Source of the DNA: Hypomyces perniciosus
Taxonomy: Eukaryota > Ascomycota > Sordariomycetes > Hypocreales > Hypocreaceae
Direction of reading: 5' to 3'
DNA length: 64,000 nucleotides
Assembly (NCBI GenBank): GCA_008477525.1
Contig: SPDT01000010.1
Span: forward strand, 1,550,001 to 1,614,000
The translations under genes and the position numbers were made by a program. Every line of letters starts with the position of its first letter. The stretch's first letter is position 1. Positions 44,480 through 53,803 of the stretch are shown here, piece by piece. Under the pieces are notes generated by a model that saw only the letters and a list, made by a program, of their open reading frames with translations, searched no databases and had not been told where the DNA came from.

Positions 44480-45702
44480 ATGAGACGATGTACGGCGCTC
44501 CGTCCGAGCAATTTCAGGGCAACGGGCCTTGGCTACGAGGCTCGGCGGTCAATTTCACATGACAAGGCCGCCTTGACGAAGGAAGCGCTCCTTGAAAAGG
44601 TTGAGGCGGGTCTTGGCGAGAACGTTGATGGCAAGCCATTGAGGATCGACACCGAGTCAAAGACGATATCAACTGCTGTGGGGGATTTGCCAATCTCACC
44701 GTTGTTCGACCCAGCATGGATGAAGGCGAGACGGCGGCAGGGAAAGGCTGACCCTGGAGTGCCGCTGGGGAGGTTCAGACGGAAGCTGGCCAACAACCCA
44801 TATGGTGAGTTGAGTGGAGTTACTCGCAGGAGTGGCACAAGTGGCACAAATACTGACCGGGACCAGCGCGTGCACTGGCTACGCCGATGCGGAGATGTCC
44901 GAATACCCTTACGGCCCTACCGAGATATTTCCTCCAGGACTTTGAAGTGGTGAAGCATCCTATGACTGGTGCAGCATGGTGGGCTCCTGGGCCACTGGCG
45001 TTTGAGTTCATCCAACCAGCAAAACGGCCAGACGGATCTACAAAAACAGAAGGCGAAACGGGAGGAAAAGCCGGGCGTGATGGACCGCCGGTAGAGTCTG
45101 CGTCTGTTGCCGAGACAGATCCGGCAACAAATAGCAACGATGGCCAAGAGTCACGACCTCGGAGAGCTCCCTTGACAAGCTATACGCTTTGTCGAAAGTC
45201 TATTGTTGACTTACTGGGTGGGCCCAGCAAAAAGTACACAGCACTGCTTCTTGCTCTTCGACACGGGATGTCCTTGGCGCCAGACACCAGGAACCCGGTC
45301 TGGAGAGAAGACATGGGCGATGTTTTATTACGGATGATGCGCCGCCAGGCTGTCGATGCATTGATTGCCCGTGCCAAGGACACTCTTGTGCAGCCCTGCG
45401 CAAGCTGGGATGCAGTGAAAGATGTCCACCTTCGAGGCTGCGTACTTTGGCTTCCAGAAAAGCAGGCTGCTGTAAAGCAGTACGCGACACTAGACGTGGA
45501 GGGGGTTCAATATGGCCGGAAGATGGCTGTGCATAATCTGTTCTGGCTCCTCGGGGAGAAAGAAGTACAGCGGCTGCGAAGCCAAGCGGAGGTGTTCCGG
45601 GAGGGCGAGATCTTGGTATTGAAACAGTGGAGCAGCGTGAGCATGATGAGGTTGCATCTGCTGCTCTGGCGGCTGCAGGGCTACCTAGCGGAGCCACAAT
45701 GA
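44480..45702 (+). CDS. Unknown mitochondrial protein
   Basis: Two exons, 44480-44804 and 44867-45702, with a 62-nt intron (GTGAGT, CTGAC, ACCAG), giving 386 residues. The N-terminus is basic and hydroxylated with no acidic residue for 19 positions (MRRCTALRPSNFRATGLGYE), which suggests mitochondrial import. The middle has a well-ordered segment (RYFLQDFEVVKHPMTGAAWW) followed by a polar linker of about 50 residues rich in Gly, Glu and Ser. The C-terminal 200 residues look globular and helical (SYTLCRKSIVDLLGGPSKKY, LRGCVLWLPEKQ, HNLFWLLGEKEVQRLRSQAE). I do not recognise the family. It lies head-to-head with CLPP, separated by 203 bp, so the two probably share a promoter region. Confidence 0.75.
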
Positions 45703-45762
45703 GGACAGGACAGCGTTCCATTCCACTTCCACTTCCACTTTCCATGCGCTTCATACTAATAC

Positions 45763-45833
45763 ACTACTACTACTACGGAGTTCTTACTTTATAGTACTAC
45801 TACTTCGTACGGAGTACGGAGTACTACTATCGT
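45763..45833. repeat. ACT tract with TACGGAGTA / TACTTCGTA motifs
   Basis: Dense cluster of ACTACTACTACGGAG, TACTACTTCGTACGGAG and TACGGAGTACTACTA, partly palindromic. Confidence 0.7.
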
Positions 45834-45959
45834 AATTATCCATCCCCAGGTCCACTCTCGGCCGGTGCCGCCTCACAGAGACCCGCTGGTCGACGCCCGC
45901 ATCCACGACTAAACTCCCCCAGGGGTTGTGAATCGTGATCGATGAGACACATCGACTAA

Positions 45960-46243
45960 CTACTACCCATTGGTGTGGTACTTCGTGAACACCAACTAAA
46001 AGGACTTCGCCTTTTAGTTGGCCACAAAATCTCTGGGACACCACAATACCTGAGCCACTCATATAAAATTGGTGGTCAGCTAAGTACATTTTACGAAATT
46101 TCTAAAAATAGTCGATTTTTATTTTCGACTTATCCGCTAGCAATTTTCTATAGGGAGCCCCATATAAATCTGTTCCTGGCTCAGGTATTGTGGCGAAGTC
46201 CTTTTAGTTGGTGTTCACGAAGTACCACACCAACGGGTAGTAG
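45960..46243. mobile_element. MITE-like element with 52-bp terminal inverted repeats
   Basis: The first 52 bases (45960-46011) and the reverse complement of the last 52 (46192-46243) differ at one position only; both begin CTACTACCC and include GTGTGGTACTTCGTGAACAC. A further inner block, CACAATACCTGAGCCA, also occurs on both sides, offset by about 30 bp on the left. At the left inner edge an 11-bp stem hairpin (CAACTAAAAGG, loop ACTTCG, CCTTTTAGTTG) occupies 45993-46020. The element is 284 bp long and has no coding capacity, as in miniature inverted-repeat transposable elements. The flanks are TAG/ACT trinucleotide repeats, so a target-site duplication cannot be defined. The transposase family is unknown. 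Confidence 0.75.
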
Positions 46244-46961
46244 TAGTAGTAGTAGTATTAGTACTGCATCTAATAATACTCTGTAGTATGTACTCCGTAC
46301 TTGTGAGTGAGACAGTACAAAGCAAGTACAAGCGCGATGGACAAACATGGTGCTCTCAAAGGATCAGAACACATTAATATGCAAGGATTCTATCTATTAC
46401 CCGTATTAGGACAAGTTTAGAGTCTCACCTTAACCGGTGCGTAAGCACAAGTCTTGCTAAACCACACATGCGCACATACCTTCTACTAAGATAGTATGCG
46501 CCCCGTAAGACGAACATGTCAGACGAGCAAACAAATTCCTCCGTTGTTGAACGCTATAAGCATAGGCGTTTTACGAAGGACTCAGCTCATGACTCCTGGT
46601 GCCTCGTTGGACAAAACACTACAATTGAATAACTGTGGCGCTGTTATTATCATCACCATGATTATTTTGTTGGTCTGAAAATTGGCGTTTCTCACCGCAT
46701 TGACTAGAGACGCAACTGAGGCTGGGGCAATCAGTCCGTGGAGCCTTGGCGTCTGCCCCAACATATTCATTGCTCATCGCGACTCCACCAACAAAAGATA
46801 GCCAGCATTCCCGTGAACATACCCTCAAAAACACACCCAAAGCAGTCAAAAACACAAATAAGCCTCGATTCTTCTTTTGATACGAAATTCGGAAATACCA
46901 AAAGAAGTCTCTAAATCACCTACCAATCATCACTCACGATCGCCTACCACTCGCCCCAACA

Positions 46962-47843
46962 ATGCTCTCTGAGAACCCTGAACTCGTCCAGCCAGAAGAT
47001 TGGGCCCGTCCCGACAAACCGTCCTTCTCTACGCCGGTTTTCTTCATTCACGACGGCGGCGGCACCACTTTCGCATATCACTGTCTGGAACCACTATGTC
47101 GCTACGCCTACGGCATTCACAATCCGTACTTTCGCACGGGGGAGGTCTTTGCTGGCGGGTTGCCGGAGATGGGACGTCTGTACTCGAAATGGGTCAAAGA
47201 AACAGTCGCGAAGAAGGATTTCCCCGCCAAGAGGAGAAATTATGACGGCAGCATAAACATTCTTCTTGGCGGGTGGAGCTTGGGCGGCATGTTGAGCTTG
47301 GAGGTTGCAAGTCAGCTGGCAGAGGATCCGCTGGTGAGAGTCGTGGGTATTCTCATGGTTGACAGCGTGTACCCTGGGAGATCGATCCGCCCTATTAAAT
47401 CTATGCCGCCGACGACAGCAGCGGTGCCGACAACGGCTACAGGCGCAGCTTCAGATCCAGCAAATTCGGGGTTGACCAAGAACCAGATCTTCTCGCAGCG
47501 ATGCATGGCCGAAGCGGGGCGCATGCTGCGGGACTGGCACATCCCGGAATGGAACGGCAGACTGTATGGACAACGGCCAAAGTGCATCTTGCTACGTGCC
47601 ACAGACTACATCCCCGTGCCGGAGAATCGGGGCATCGCCGGCTTGGATCTGAACAGGGAGGATAGGATACTCGGGTGGGGAGAGTACGACGAGGACATGT
47701 TTGTCGATTCTATCGATGTTGAAGGGCATCATTTCAACATATTTGCCATCGAGAGGCTGGATGGCATTACCAGGGCGATAAAGCGGGGTTTGGATAGACT
47801 GGATCAATATTCCCAGATCATGGCGTTCCCAGATGTTGTATAG
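46962..47843 (+). CDS. Free-standing thioesterase (alpha/beta hydrolase)
   Basis: Intronless gene for 293 residues. It has the layout of thioesterase domains found in or beside polyketide and peptide synthetases: an N-terminal strand and oxyanion segment (PVFFIHDGGGTTFAYHCLEP), the nucleophile elbow GGWSLGG at about residue 106, a variable lid with a Thr/Ala-rich insertion (about 150-175), and a late His in DVEGHHFNIFAIERL. The acid residue is probably in ILMVDSVYPGRS. Such enzymes release or edit acyl chains bound to carrier proteins. No synthetase gene is present within the window. A BAHD-like transferase gene lies about 1 kb downstream in opposite orientation, so the pair may be left from a secondary-metabolism locus; this is inference. 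Confidence 0.8.
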   Translation: MLSENPELVQPEDWARPDKPSFSTPVFFIHDGGGTTFAYHCLEPLCRYAYGIHNPYFRTGEVFAGGLPEMGRLYSKWVKETVAKKDFPAKRRNYDGSINILLGGWSLGGMLSLEVASQLAEDPLVRVVGILMVDSVYPGRSIRPIKSMPPTTAAVPTTATGAASDPANSGLTKNQIFSQRCMAEAGRMLRDWHIPEWNGRLYGQRPKCILLRATDYIPVPENRGIAGLDLNREDRILGWGEYDEDMFVDSIDVEGHHFNIFAIERLDGITRAIKRGLDRLDQYSQIMAFPDVV

Positions 47844-48858
47844 ATGGAGGGCTGGTGTACACAAGCATGATTTTCACGTATTCAGACGACATTTCTTCTG
47901 TTTTAGCATTTTTAGAAGCATTTTGCATGTATAGATAGACAGGCGTTGGATTCGGTTTGCTGCGTGCTGAGGATTGAACGCAGGCGTGGCAAGGCAAGGG
48001 AAGGGAAGAAATATTGGCAACTTAGACAGTCAAGGGAAACCACGACGAGAAATTGTAGGATAATTCATCATACCCAGATAAACAATACGCCACGTTGAGT
48101 GTGTTCAAGAAGCCGGACAGGAACAATACCTTCATGAGAGACATAGGTGTGCTGTGTCACGGGCTCCTCACCGAGGGGAGACTAGGCAGTATGTTGCACA
48201 TCCAGATGTTTCTTCAGCAAGGGAAATAATACGGAGTAGGAATCTTCAACGATTTATTCTAAACTACGAAGTAGCGGGGAGCTTGTATTATGGGCCGTAC
48301 GAAGTACATGTACATCGTATCGCGAAGGATGAAATCCCTGGCCAAGGACATCTCTCATTCGTCGCCTTCAGAGCTCAGCTGAGGAATGACCAAGATAACC
48401 TTTGAAGGCAACCAAAAACCCTTTTTCTATTATTGGAAGCTGAACAAGCCGCAACAAAGCCACGATTTAGACCAGACCATATGCTCCACTGATACTCTTG
48501 TCAAATTCATGGAGGTCAGGTAAAGCAACATCGTCTCAACAGAGTGGGCGCAATTGCGTTCTGGCTTGTGTTCGAGTAAGAAGGCAGAACACAGGTTTTC
48601 TAGTCAAAAAAATAACGATCAATTAATTAGTGCTAGAATGACAATCCCAAATGTTCTATGTTTTCACCCTTAGCAGTGTCCCTTGTCGCAAATAGTATAC
48701 TTTGGACCAATGTATGTCAGTCTTTAAAAGCCTCAATGATCACAAACCTCTCCACTTGTCCCAACTTACCTAGTTGCTGGCCATGAATGAAAGTGACGAG
48801 CTTCCTCCTATTAGTACCTCTCGTTAACTCACCTGAGCACAATATCACGGTGCCCCCA
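47844..48858. other. Convergent intergenic region
   Basis: About 1 kb between the 3' ends of the thioesterase and transferase genes. TACGGAGTA, CTACGAAGTAG and GTACGAAGTACATGTAC motifs occur at 48228-48310. No gene is supported. Confidence 0.45.
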
Positions 48859-50484
48859 TCACCACGTCTCCAGTGTAGGATCTCTATTGATCAGCGCCTC
48901 AACCATGGACATCGCTTTGGTGCAATGAGCAAAATCAAGCCAATAACCTCCCTCGGCTTTGCTCATAATCACGCCTGAAACTACAGGAGCATGTCGTTAG
49001 TCACTTTCTCTTTGTTTTCGGCCAAGTCTGACTTACGCCGCACTGGAATACCACGCTCTAGAGAGTGACCAAACACTATCGGAGCGGAACAAGGTGAATC
49101 CTTCTTGTCCTTGGCTACGATTGCTGGCGAGAAGTCTACCCCGTGCCACGCGTTGCACCAATTCGTCGTGCCGTAGCTGGACTCGAACGGCTCGCAGATA
49201 TGCATGCCGATCTTGCGCTGGAACAGCTCCCGCGTCACGGCCAAATTGCGCTCTATGTTTTCTGGCTTGAGTGCTTCGATCACGGCGAGGCGGTAGCGAT
49301 ATGCTATTTCTGCTAGGGGAGTGCTACGGCCGATGTCCATGTATGCCACGCAGAACGCGAGAGCATTGTGGAGGTAAGGTTGCCCTGGGGGTAGTACCGG
49401 ATGATGTCCACGGACTATTTAGCACCGAGGGTTAGTTGAACAAAAAGCAACAATCATAACTTTGCATTTGCGAATGGAGTGTGTATACTGACGGTTGGCA
49501 GGTCCAGTGACGGTTTGTTTCCTTGGATGTTTGCGATGAATGCTGGCTAGCTAGATTGCACAAGACGTGTAAGCATCAATAAGGTAAGAAATTAAAATTA
49601 GTACATACCTTTACCATGATGCCAGCAAGGATGTCGCCATTCGACACCGACGGCGTATCTGTTCCGTATTGTGCCTTCAAACTTGTATTGTATCGATCTC
49701 TTAACCCCTAAACCAACTCCACAGGCAAGAAAATCGTATACCGCTTTTCCTTCGGATTAGCCACAATCTCCGGCACAATACCCAAGAGTATCTGCATCTT
49801 CTCCTTTTTCGTCTTCAACCGATATGTGCCTTTCCTTCGTAGTTCTTTCTCGGATAGGTCCCTGCTTCCTTGGAGTTCGTCCGGTCCCAGCTCCAGAAAC
49901 GGAGCTGGTTTCTCCCCTTTCATAACTTGAATCCACGCTTTTATAACGCTGCCGTAGCCCATCTGATCAGCGACACTGTGTGGTAAATTCATACCCACCA
50001 CGGTAGCGTTTGTGTAACGTGTGAGGTGGACGAGGAGAAGTGGTGTATCGGGTTTTTCGAATTTCCGCTCGACGGGCCATTCAGGCGATGCCCAGTGCGA
50101 CTCAAACGCAGTTATGGCTGGCAACAGCAAGACAGACTTCTTCGTTTCGGCATTTTCGTTTGGTACAAGTTTTGTCTCTTCAATGGATGAGGGTACGTCC
50201 CGAGTCGACCAGGAAAAAAGCTCGTAGTTATCGGGGAACGGCCGGGGCAAATGGTACTGCAGGGTGCCATTTTTGCCTTTGGGTTTTATGCGAGCACCAA
50301 GGATAGGTAGGTGATCCTGGATCAGCGTGTTAAGTGAAACTCGCATCAACTCATCGTCGAGAACCTCGCGGACGAGTATGAAAACAAAGGTACGGATATT
50401 GTGGATGGGTTTCCATTGGTCCAGATGGGAGAGTGGTTTGATTGTCTCAGCTCCAGCCACGGGCGCCTCTTTCTCTAGGCTCAT
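48859..50484 (-). pseudogene. BAHD-like transferase gene with one in-frame TAG
   Basis: Four exons join in phase: 50484-49609, 49546-49489, 49414-49037 and 48980-48859, together 478 codons. The protein has the fungal transferase layout (PF02458-type acyltransferases such as trichothecene 3-O-acetyltransferase or hydroxycinnamoyl transferases). The active-site motif H-x3-D is visible in MNLPHSVADQMGYG. Later segments are VIRGHHPVLPPGQPYLHNAL, NAWHGVDFSPA (in the place of the structural DFGWG-like motif) and the ending GYWLDFAHCTKAMSM. At codon 259 a TAG (49708-49710) interrupts LPVELV[x]GLRDRYNTSL, where a Gln or charged residue is expected. No other defect is seen. Translation would stop at 258 residues and lose the C-terminal domain. 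It is either a fresh pseudogene or a sequence error. Confidence 0.75.
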
Positions 50485-51234
50485 GGCAGATTAAAATCAA
50501 TGAAAGATGGGAAAATGAGACTCCCAAGTTGTCAACGAAAAGGATACTGCTAAAGCAGAACGATGTTGGTATAAAAAGCAAAGTCAATAACAAAGGCCGA
50601 TCCTCATGCTGTAACCCCGACTCTTCTAAAGAATCATGGGCATTTGTTAACTTACCCCCATGACTTTTGTACCTAACCATCACACAGGGCTGAGGCTAGC
50701 ATTACGTCAGAGCAACAGTATTCGTACTCGTAAGGAATGCCAAGTATATATAATATTAATGATAATGAAGCTTCCTCCACCTGGCAGGATTTTAGTTATC
50801 TCGGCATTTTGTCCTTTAGGACATGACCTTTTTTTTTCCGAAAGAAAAAAAAACACAGGGGCCCTTATCTATCTTTGGTAGGAAAGCGAGTTAGGTTACT
50901 CCGTACACACCTTGGCAAAAGCTGGGGACACGAGGAGTCACCTCGAAGGGCGTACAAAGGATTCAACTAGATACTAGTACTCACTACCGTACGAAGTACT
51001 CCATGCATTTAAATTAAATCGTCCACTTCCTCCACTTCGTACTCTACATTGCGCTAAGCGAAGGACTCCAGCCGCTGTCAGCCTTGATTTCTTGAGAGAA
51101 TCATTGGTGTATGCTCTATCGTGTGGCGTCGAAGGATTGGATGCTTACTCAGTCTGACAATACTATCATAATGCCAATCAAGTGAATCATCATCACGCCC
51201 GTTAGCTATCGGGCCAACTCCCAATACGCCATAT
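50485..51234. other. Intergenic, promoter of the transferase gene
   Basis: About 750 bp. Poly-T/poly-A tracts lie near 50828-50855, and TACTCCGTAC, GTACGAAGTACTCC and CACTTCGTACTC motifs at 50899-51046. No gene is seen. Confidence 0.45.
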
Positions 51235-51492
51235 TTATGGACCAAAGCTTTCTATAGCCCCATCCGGAAATACCCAATTCGTAACTTCGTCAATCCCGAT
51301 GTTCGTCACTTGTGGCATTGCTATAGAAACCCACAACGACCAATATCCCAGAATTTTGTCCTCCCTCTTAATTCCCAAAATGAAAGCATTCGGTGGAACT
51401 TCCGTCACCACTGTTGATAAAACCCTCGATGGGCTCCGAGAAGTGGCGTTGTGAGATTTGTCGTTATGTTGTTGATTTATTTCCGCCGACAT
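51235..51492 (-). CDS. Short hypothetical ORF
   Basis: Intact frame of 85 residues with an ATG start, 11 nt downstream of the stop of the next gene on the same strand. Its composition is protein-like (VLSTVVTEVPPNAFILGIKR, ILGYWSLWVSIAMP). No motif is recognised. It could be a small gene, a detached exon, or chance. Confidence 0.3.
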   Translation of the reverse strand: MSAEINQQHNDKSHNATSRSPSRVLSTVVTEVPPNAFILGIKREDKILGYWSLWVSIAMPQVTNIGIDEVTNWVFPDGAIESFGP

Positions 51493-51503
51493 TCAGACAG
51501 CAG

Positions 51504-52007
51504 TTATCTCGCCCATGTAGCCGATTCAAGGTCTTCGTCGCCCAACTCATGGGCCCAGGGATCCCCCTCATAATCGTCACCGTGGTCCTGCTCGCAATCT
51601 TCCTCCGGGAAGTCCTGAGCAAAGTCATCCCCAAACTCCTCACCCCATTCCGCGCGCAAGTCCTTGATGAAATCCTCACTATAGCCCAGACGGTAGTGCA
51701 CGTTGTATTCCTCATTAACCCAGCTATCGTCATCGTCATTCTCATCCACCAAGGGCTCTTGGTTATTGGCCTCATTTGCTTTGCCCGATTTATCTGCAGC
51801 GGAAGAGGAAGTATCGGGTTCCTCAGCTTCCATCAAACTCCGGAGAATGGCACGGCCCTCTCGACGATCTTCCTCGCTGTAGATGCTGAGACCATGGAGT
51901 ATCAGGAATGCATACTCGCTGCCAAATTTATCCCTTTGCCATCGCTTCTCCTCGCCGTTAAGGTGTGAAGAGTCTTGATTTGCGTCCGAAGTGGCGTCGG
52001 AGGGCAT
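51504..52007 (-). CDS. Acidic protein carrying one copy of the local repeat unit
   Basis: Intronless 167-residue frame with an ATG start. Residues 20-50 (GSEYAFLILHGLSIYSEEDR, then REGRAILRSL) match the core pattern of the repeat units in the neighbouring 52.7-53.4 kb ORF: hydrophobic helix, G/D-L-x-(I/F)-Y, acidic pair, then R-E-(G/A)-(R/K). The rest is strongly acidic (ENDDDD, GEEFGDDFAQDFPEED). No signal peptide or membrane helix. The family is not recognised. The repeated pattern suggests that this gene and its upstream neighbour arose by duplication. Confidence 0.5.
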   Translation of the reverse strand: MPSDATSDANQDSSHLNGEEKRWQRDKFGSEYAFLILHGLSIYSEEDRREGRAILRSLMEAEEPDTSSSAADKSGKANEANNQEPLVDENDDDDSWVNEEYNVHYRLGYSEDFIKDLRAEWGEEFGDDFAQDFPEEDCEQDHGDDYEGDPWAHELGDEDLESATWAR

Positions 52008-52410
52008 GGCGCTGTACTGTGCAGCAGGTGGCCAAGTCTGTAGGGCGCTGTCAGGTCAATGTTGTGGTTCAACGGCAGACGAGAGGAGGCTATTCGGTCT
52101 CCTCTTTTGCCACGAGGCTGGGTGCATGGGGTTGGTACGCCCTGCCGAAGGTAACCAATCCAGGCATTTCGGTGAGCTCGGTGAAGGTTGCAGCTCAAGT
52201 ACTGAAAAGCGACGCCCAATCATTAGGGACACGGCCTCGAAAACATTCATATTTCCACAACAGCCAGTGGCGCAGGGCCAACTCGCGATAGCATCGGATT
52301 TCGGAATAAGAGTGTCCGTAGGGTGAGCAAGACGCCGTGGATTTCTGCACCAACTAGTTCACAATAGGAATGACCTATAGACTAATAATTTACATCCCTT
52401 TCCATCACCT

Positions 52411-52680
52411 TCATTGTCGTTTCCAATCTGGGATGATGTGTTTGCGGAATGCCATGGGGCCTCTGAATTCATCCCTGTCATAATAGATAGACTGCTCGAG
52501 TTGGCGCCACCTCCTAAAAGTTGCCATCATCCTACCGCCCGTAGCGAAGGTGTTCGTTGAAAAGGGGCAGTAACCCATGAAGTATCTGTACAATGAGGGG
52601 GCAGGGGTCAATCTAGCAGTTAGGCATAAGTAAGGGCACTCTGCCCAGCTCGTCTTGATAGGGTTAATGGACTTGATCAT
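52411..52680 (-). CDS. Short ORF, possibly part of the repeat cluster
   Basis: Intact 89-residue frame. The C-terminal half (MMATFRRWRQLEQSIYYDRD, EFRGPMAFRKHIIPDW) vaguely matches the repeat core of the flanking ORFs, with SIYYDRDEFRG in the place of SIYSEEDRREG. The N-terminal half is not protein-like. Treated as a possible relic. Confidence 0.25.
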   Translation of the reverse strand: MIKSINPIKTSWAECPYLCLTARLTPAPSLYRYFMGYCPFSTNTFATGGRMMATFRRWRQLEQSIYYDRDEFRGPMAFRKHIIPDWKRQ

Positions 52681-52688
52681 ACATTTTA

Positions 52689-53365
52689 TCAGTGTTCAAT
52701 AATCATCTTCGCTTCCTGGCGGTCTTCCTCTCCGTAAAACTTGAGGTCGTATGAGAGAAGAAACCCTTCCACACTGCCACCTTCTCCTTGCGTACATCTG
52801 ACTTCTGCTCGAGTAAAGAATGACTCCACAAGGCCTCTTTGAGAACCAAAGATGGAGGGTTCACCTCTTCCTCTTCCTCTTTTTCCTCTAGTTCGCCTGG
52901 CTTGCCAAGAAAAAACGCCGCGATTGACTTTGCTTTTTGGCAATCTTGACATTTGTAGAAACGCAGACCAAAGCAGATCTGGAATGACACAGCATCGCCG
53001 TACATACGATTGACGAACGACAGTTCTTCCTGAGATAAGAAATGCCCCGCAAGCTGTCTTGGCCCTACCTCGTCTTTGTCTATGTGCAAATAGTGTCTCA
53101 CACAGTGGCTTCCAACATTCTCCAAATATACATCCCAGGCATCACTCCCATTGTCCTCATATTCTCTTAGCCAGAGTTTTGCCTCGCGAAGGTCCTTCTC
53201 TTTATAAAGGTTGAGGAGTTCTGAATACATCCATACGGCGGAACTCCCAATCATGCGTCTCATGTAATATAGTTGCTTTTTGGAGAAAAAGTGGTCCACT
53301 TCTTTCCAATCAGAAGCGAGTGTACTTCGTATTGTCCCGTACAATCTTAAGTACGCGAATAGCAA
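52689..53365 (-). pseudogene. ORF with three diverged 45-50-residue repeats, frame change in the middle
   Basis: The first frame runs 53365-52703 and carries two related units: DHFFSKKQLYYMRRMIGSSA followed by YSELLNLYKEKDLREAKLWL, and GHFLSQEELSFVNRMYGDAV followed by FGLRFYKCQDCQKAKSIAAF. After a Glu-rich stretch (ELEEKEEEEE) the frame loses the pattern, but another frame of the same strand continues with a third unit, VESFFTRAEVRCTQGEGGSV followed by YDLKFYGEEDRQEAKMIIEH and a stop at 52689. A one- or two-base indel in the GA-rich tract (about 52864-52890) would join them. The start is uncertain: the frame is open upstream to a TAG that could be an acceptor. No known domain is recognised. 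Confidence 0.5.
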
Positions 53366-53803
53366 TCCAGCGGCATTAGTGACAGCCCCATCAGGTTGCT
53401 AATGCTAAGGTACCGAGTAGTATTTCAACGCGATCAAGATCCTTGAAATTGCTTCTTCAGGCGTAGTTGAACCGTTGGACAAAGCAATCTAGTATTAGTA
53501 TTTGTCGCGTCTACTACTCTATAACACAGTAGGCCTACACTTTTGCCGTAGCGGCAAATTTGACGGTATTAGTATTAGTAGTATGACATTGCGGTCGTTG
53601 AAACAAACAATATCACGGACAGATGACAAACAACAACTGCATTCCTCGAGAAGGCGAGGAATCCAGATTTCCGACCTTCACGTCAAACTCGGCTCCTTCA
53701 ACACAAAAATGGCATCCGCCAAAATAAGATATTCATCAGTGCTATTATGACATTCTGTCTCACTTTGACACGATGGTCACATGCAACCTTATGAACAAGG
53801 CAA
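53366..53803. other. Intergenic
   Basis: About 440 bp. Direct TAGTATTAGTA-type repeats occur near 53490-53585. No gene is supported, although an upstream exon of the repeat ORF may lie at its left edge. Confidence 0.4.

Larger units (their letters stand above)
45703..46961. other. Repeat-rich intergenic region with a MITE-like element
   Basis: About 1.26 kb. It contains ACT/AGT trinucleotide tracts with TACGGAGTA-type palindromes (45763-45833 and 46234-46300), which flank an inverted-repeat element. Remaining sequence up to the thioesterase start holds no recognised gene. Confidence 0.55.

Noticed and set aside
45975..46286. 103-residue frame across the MITE
   Set aside because: Lies inside the inverted-repeat element, and both ends are repeats; no transposase motif.
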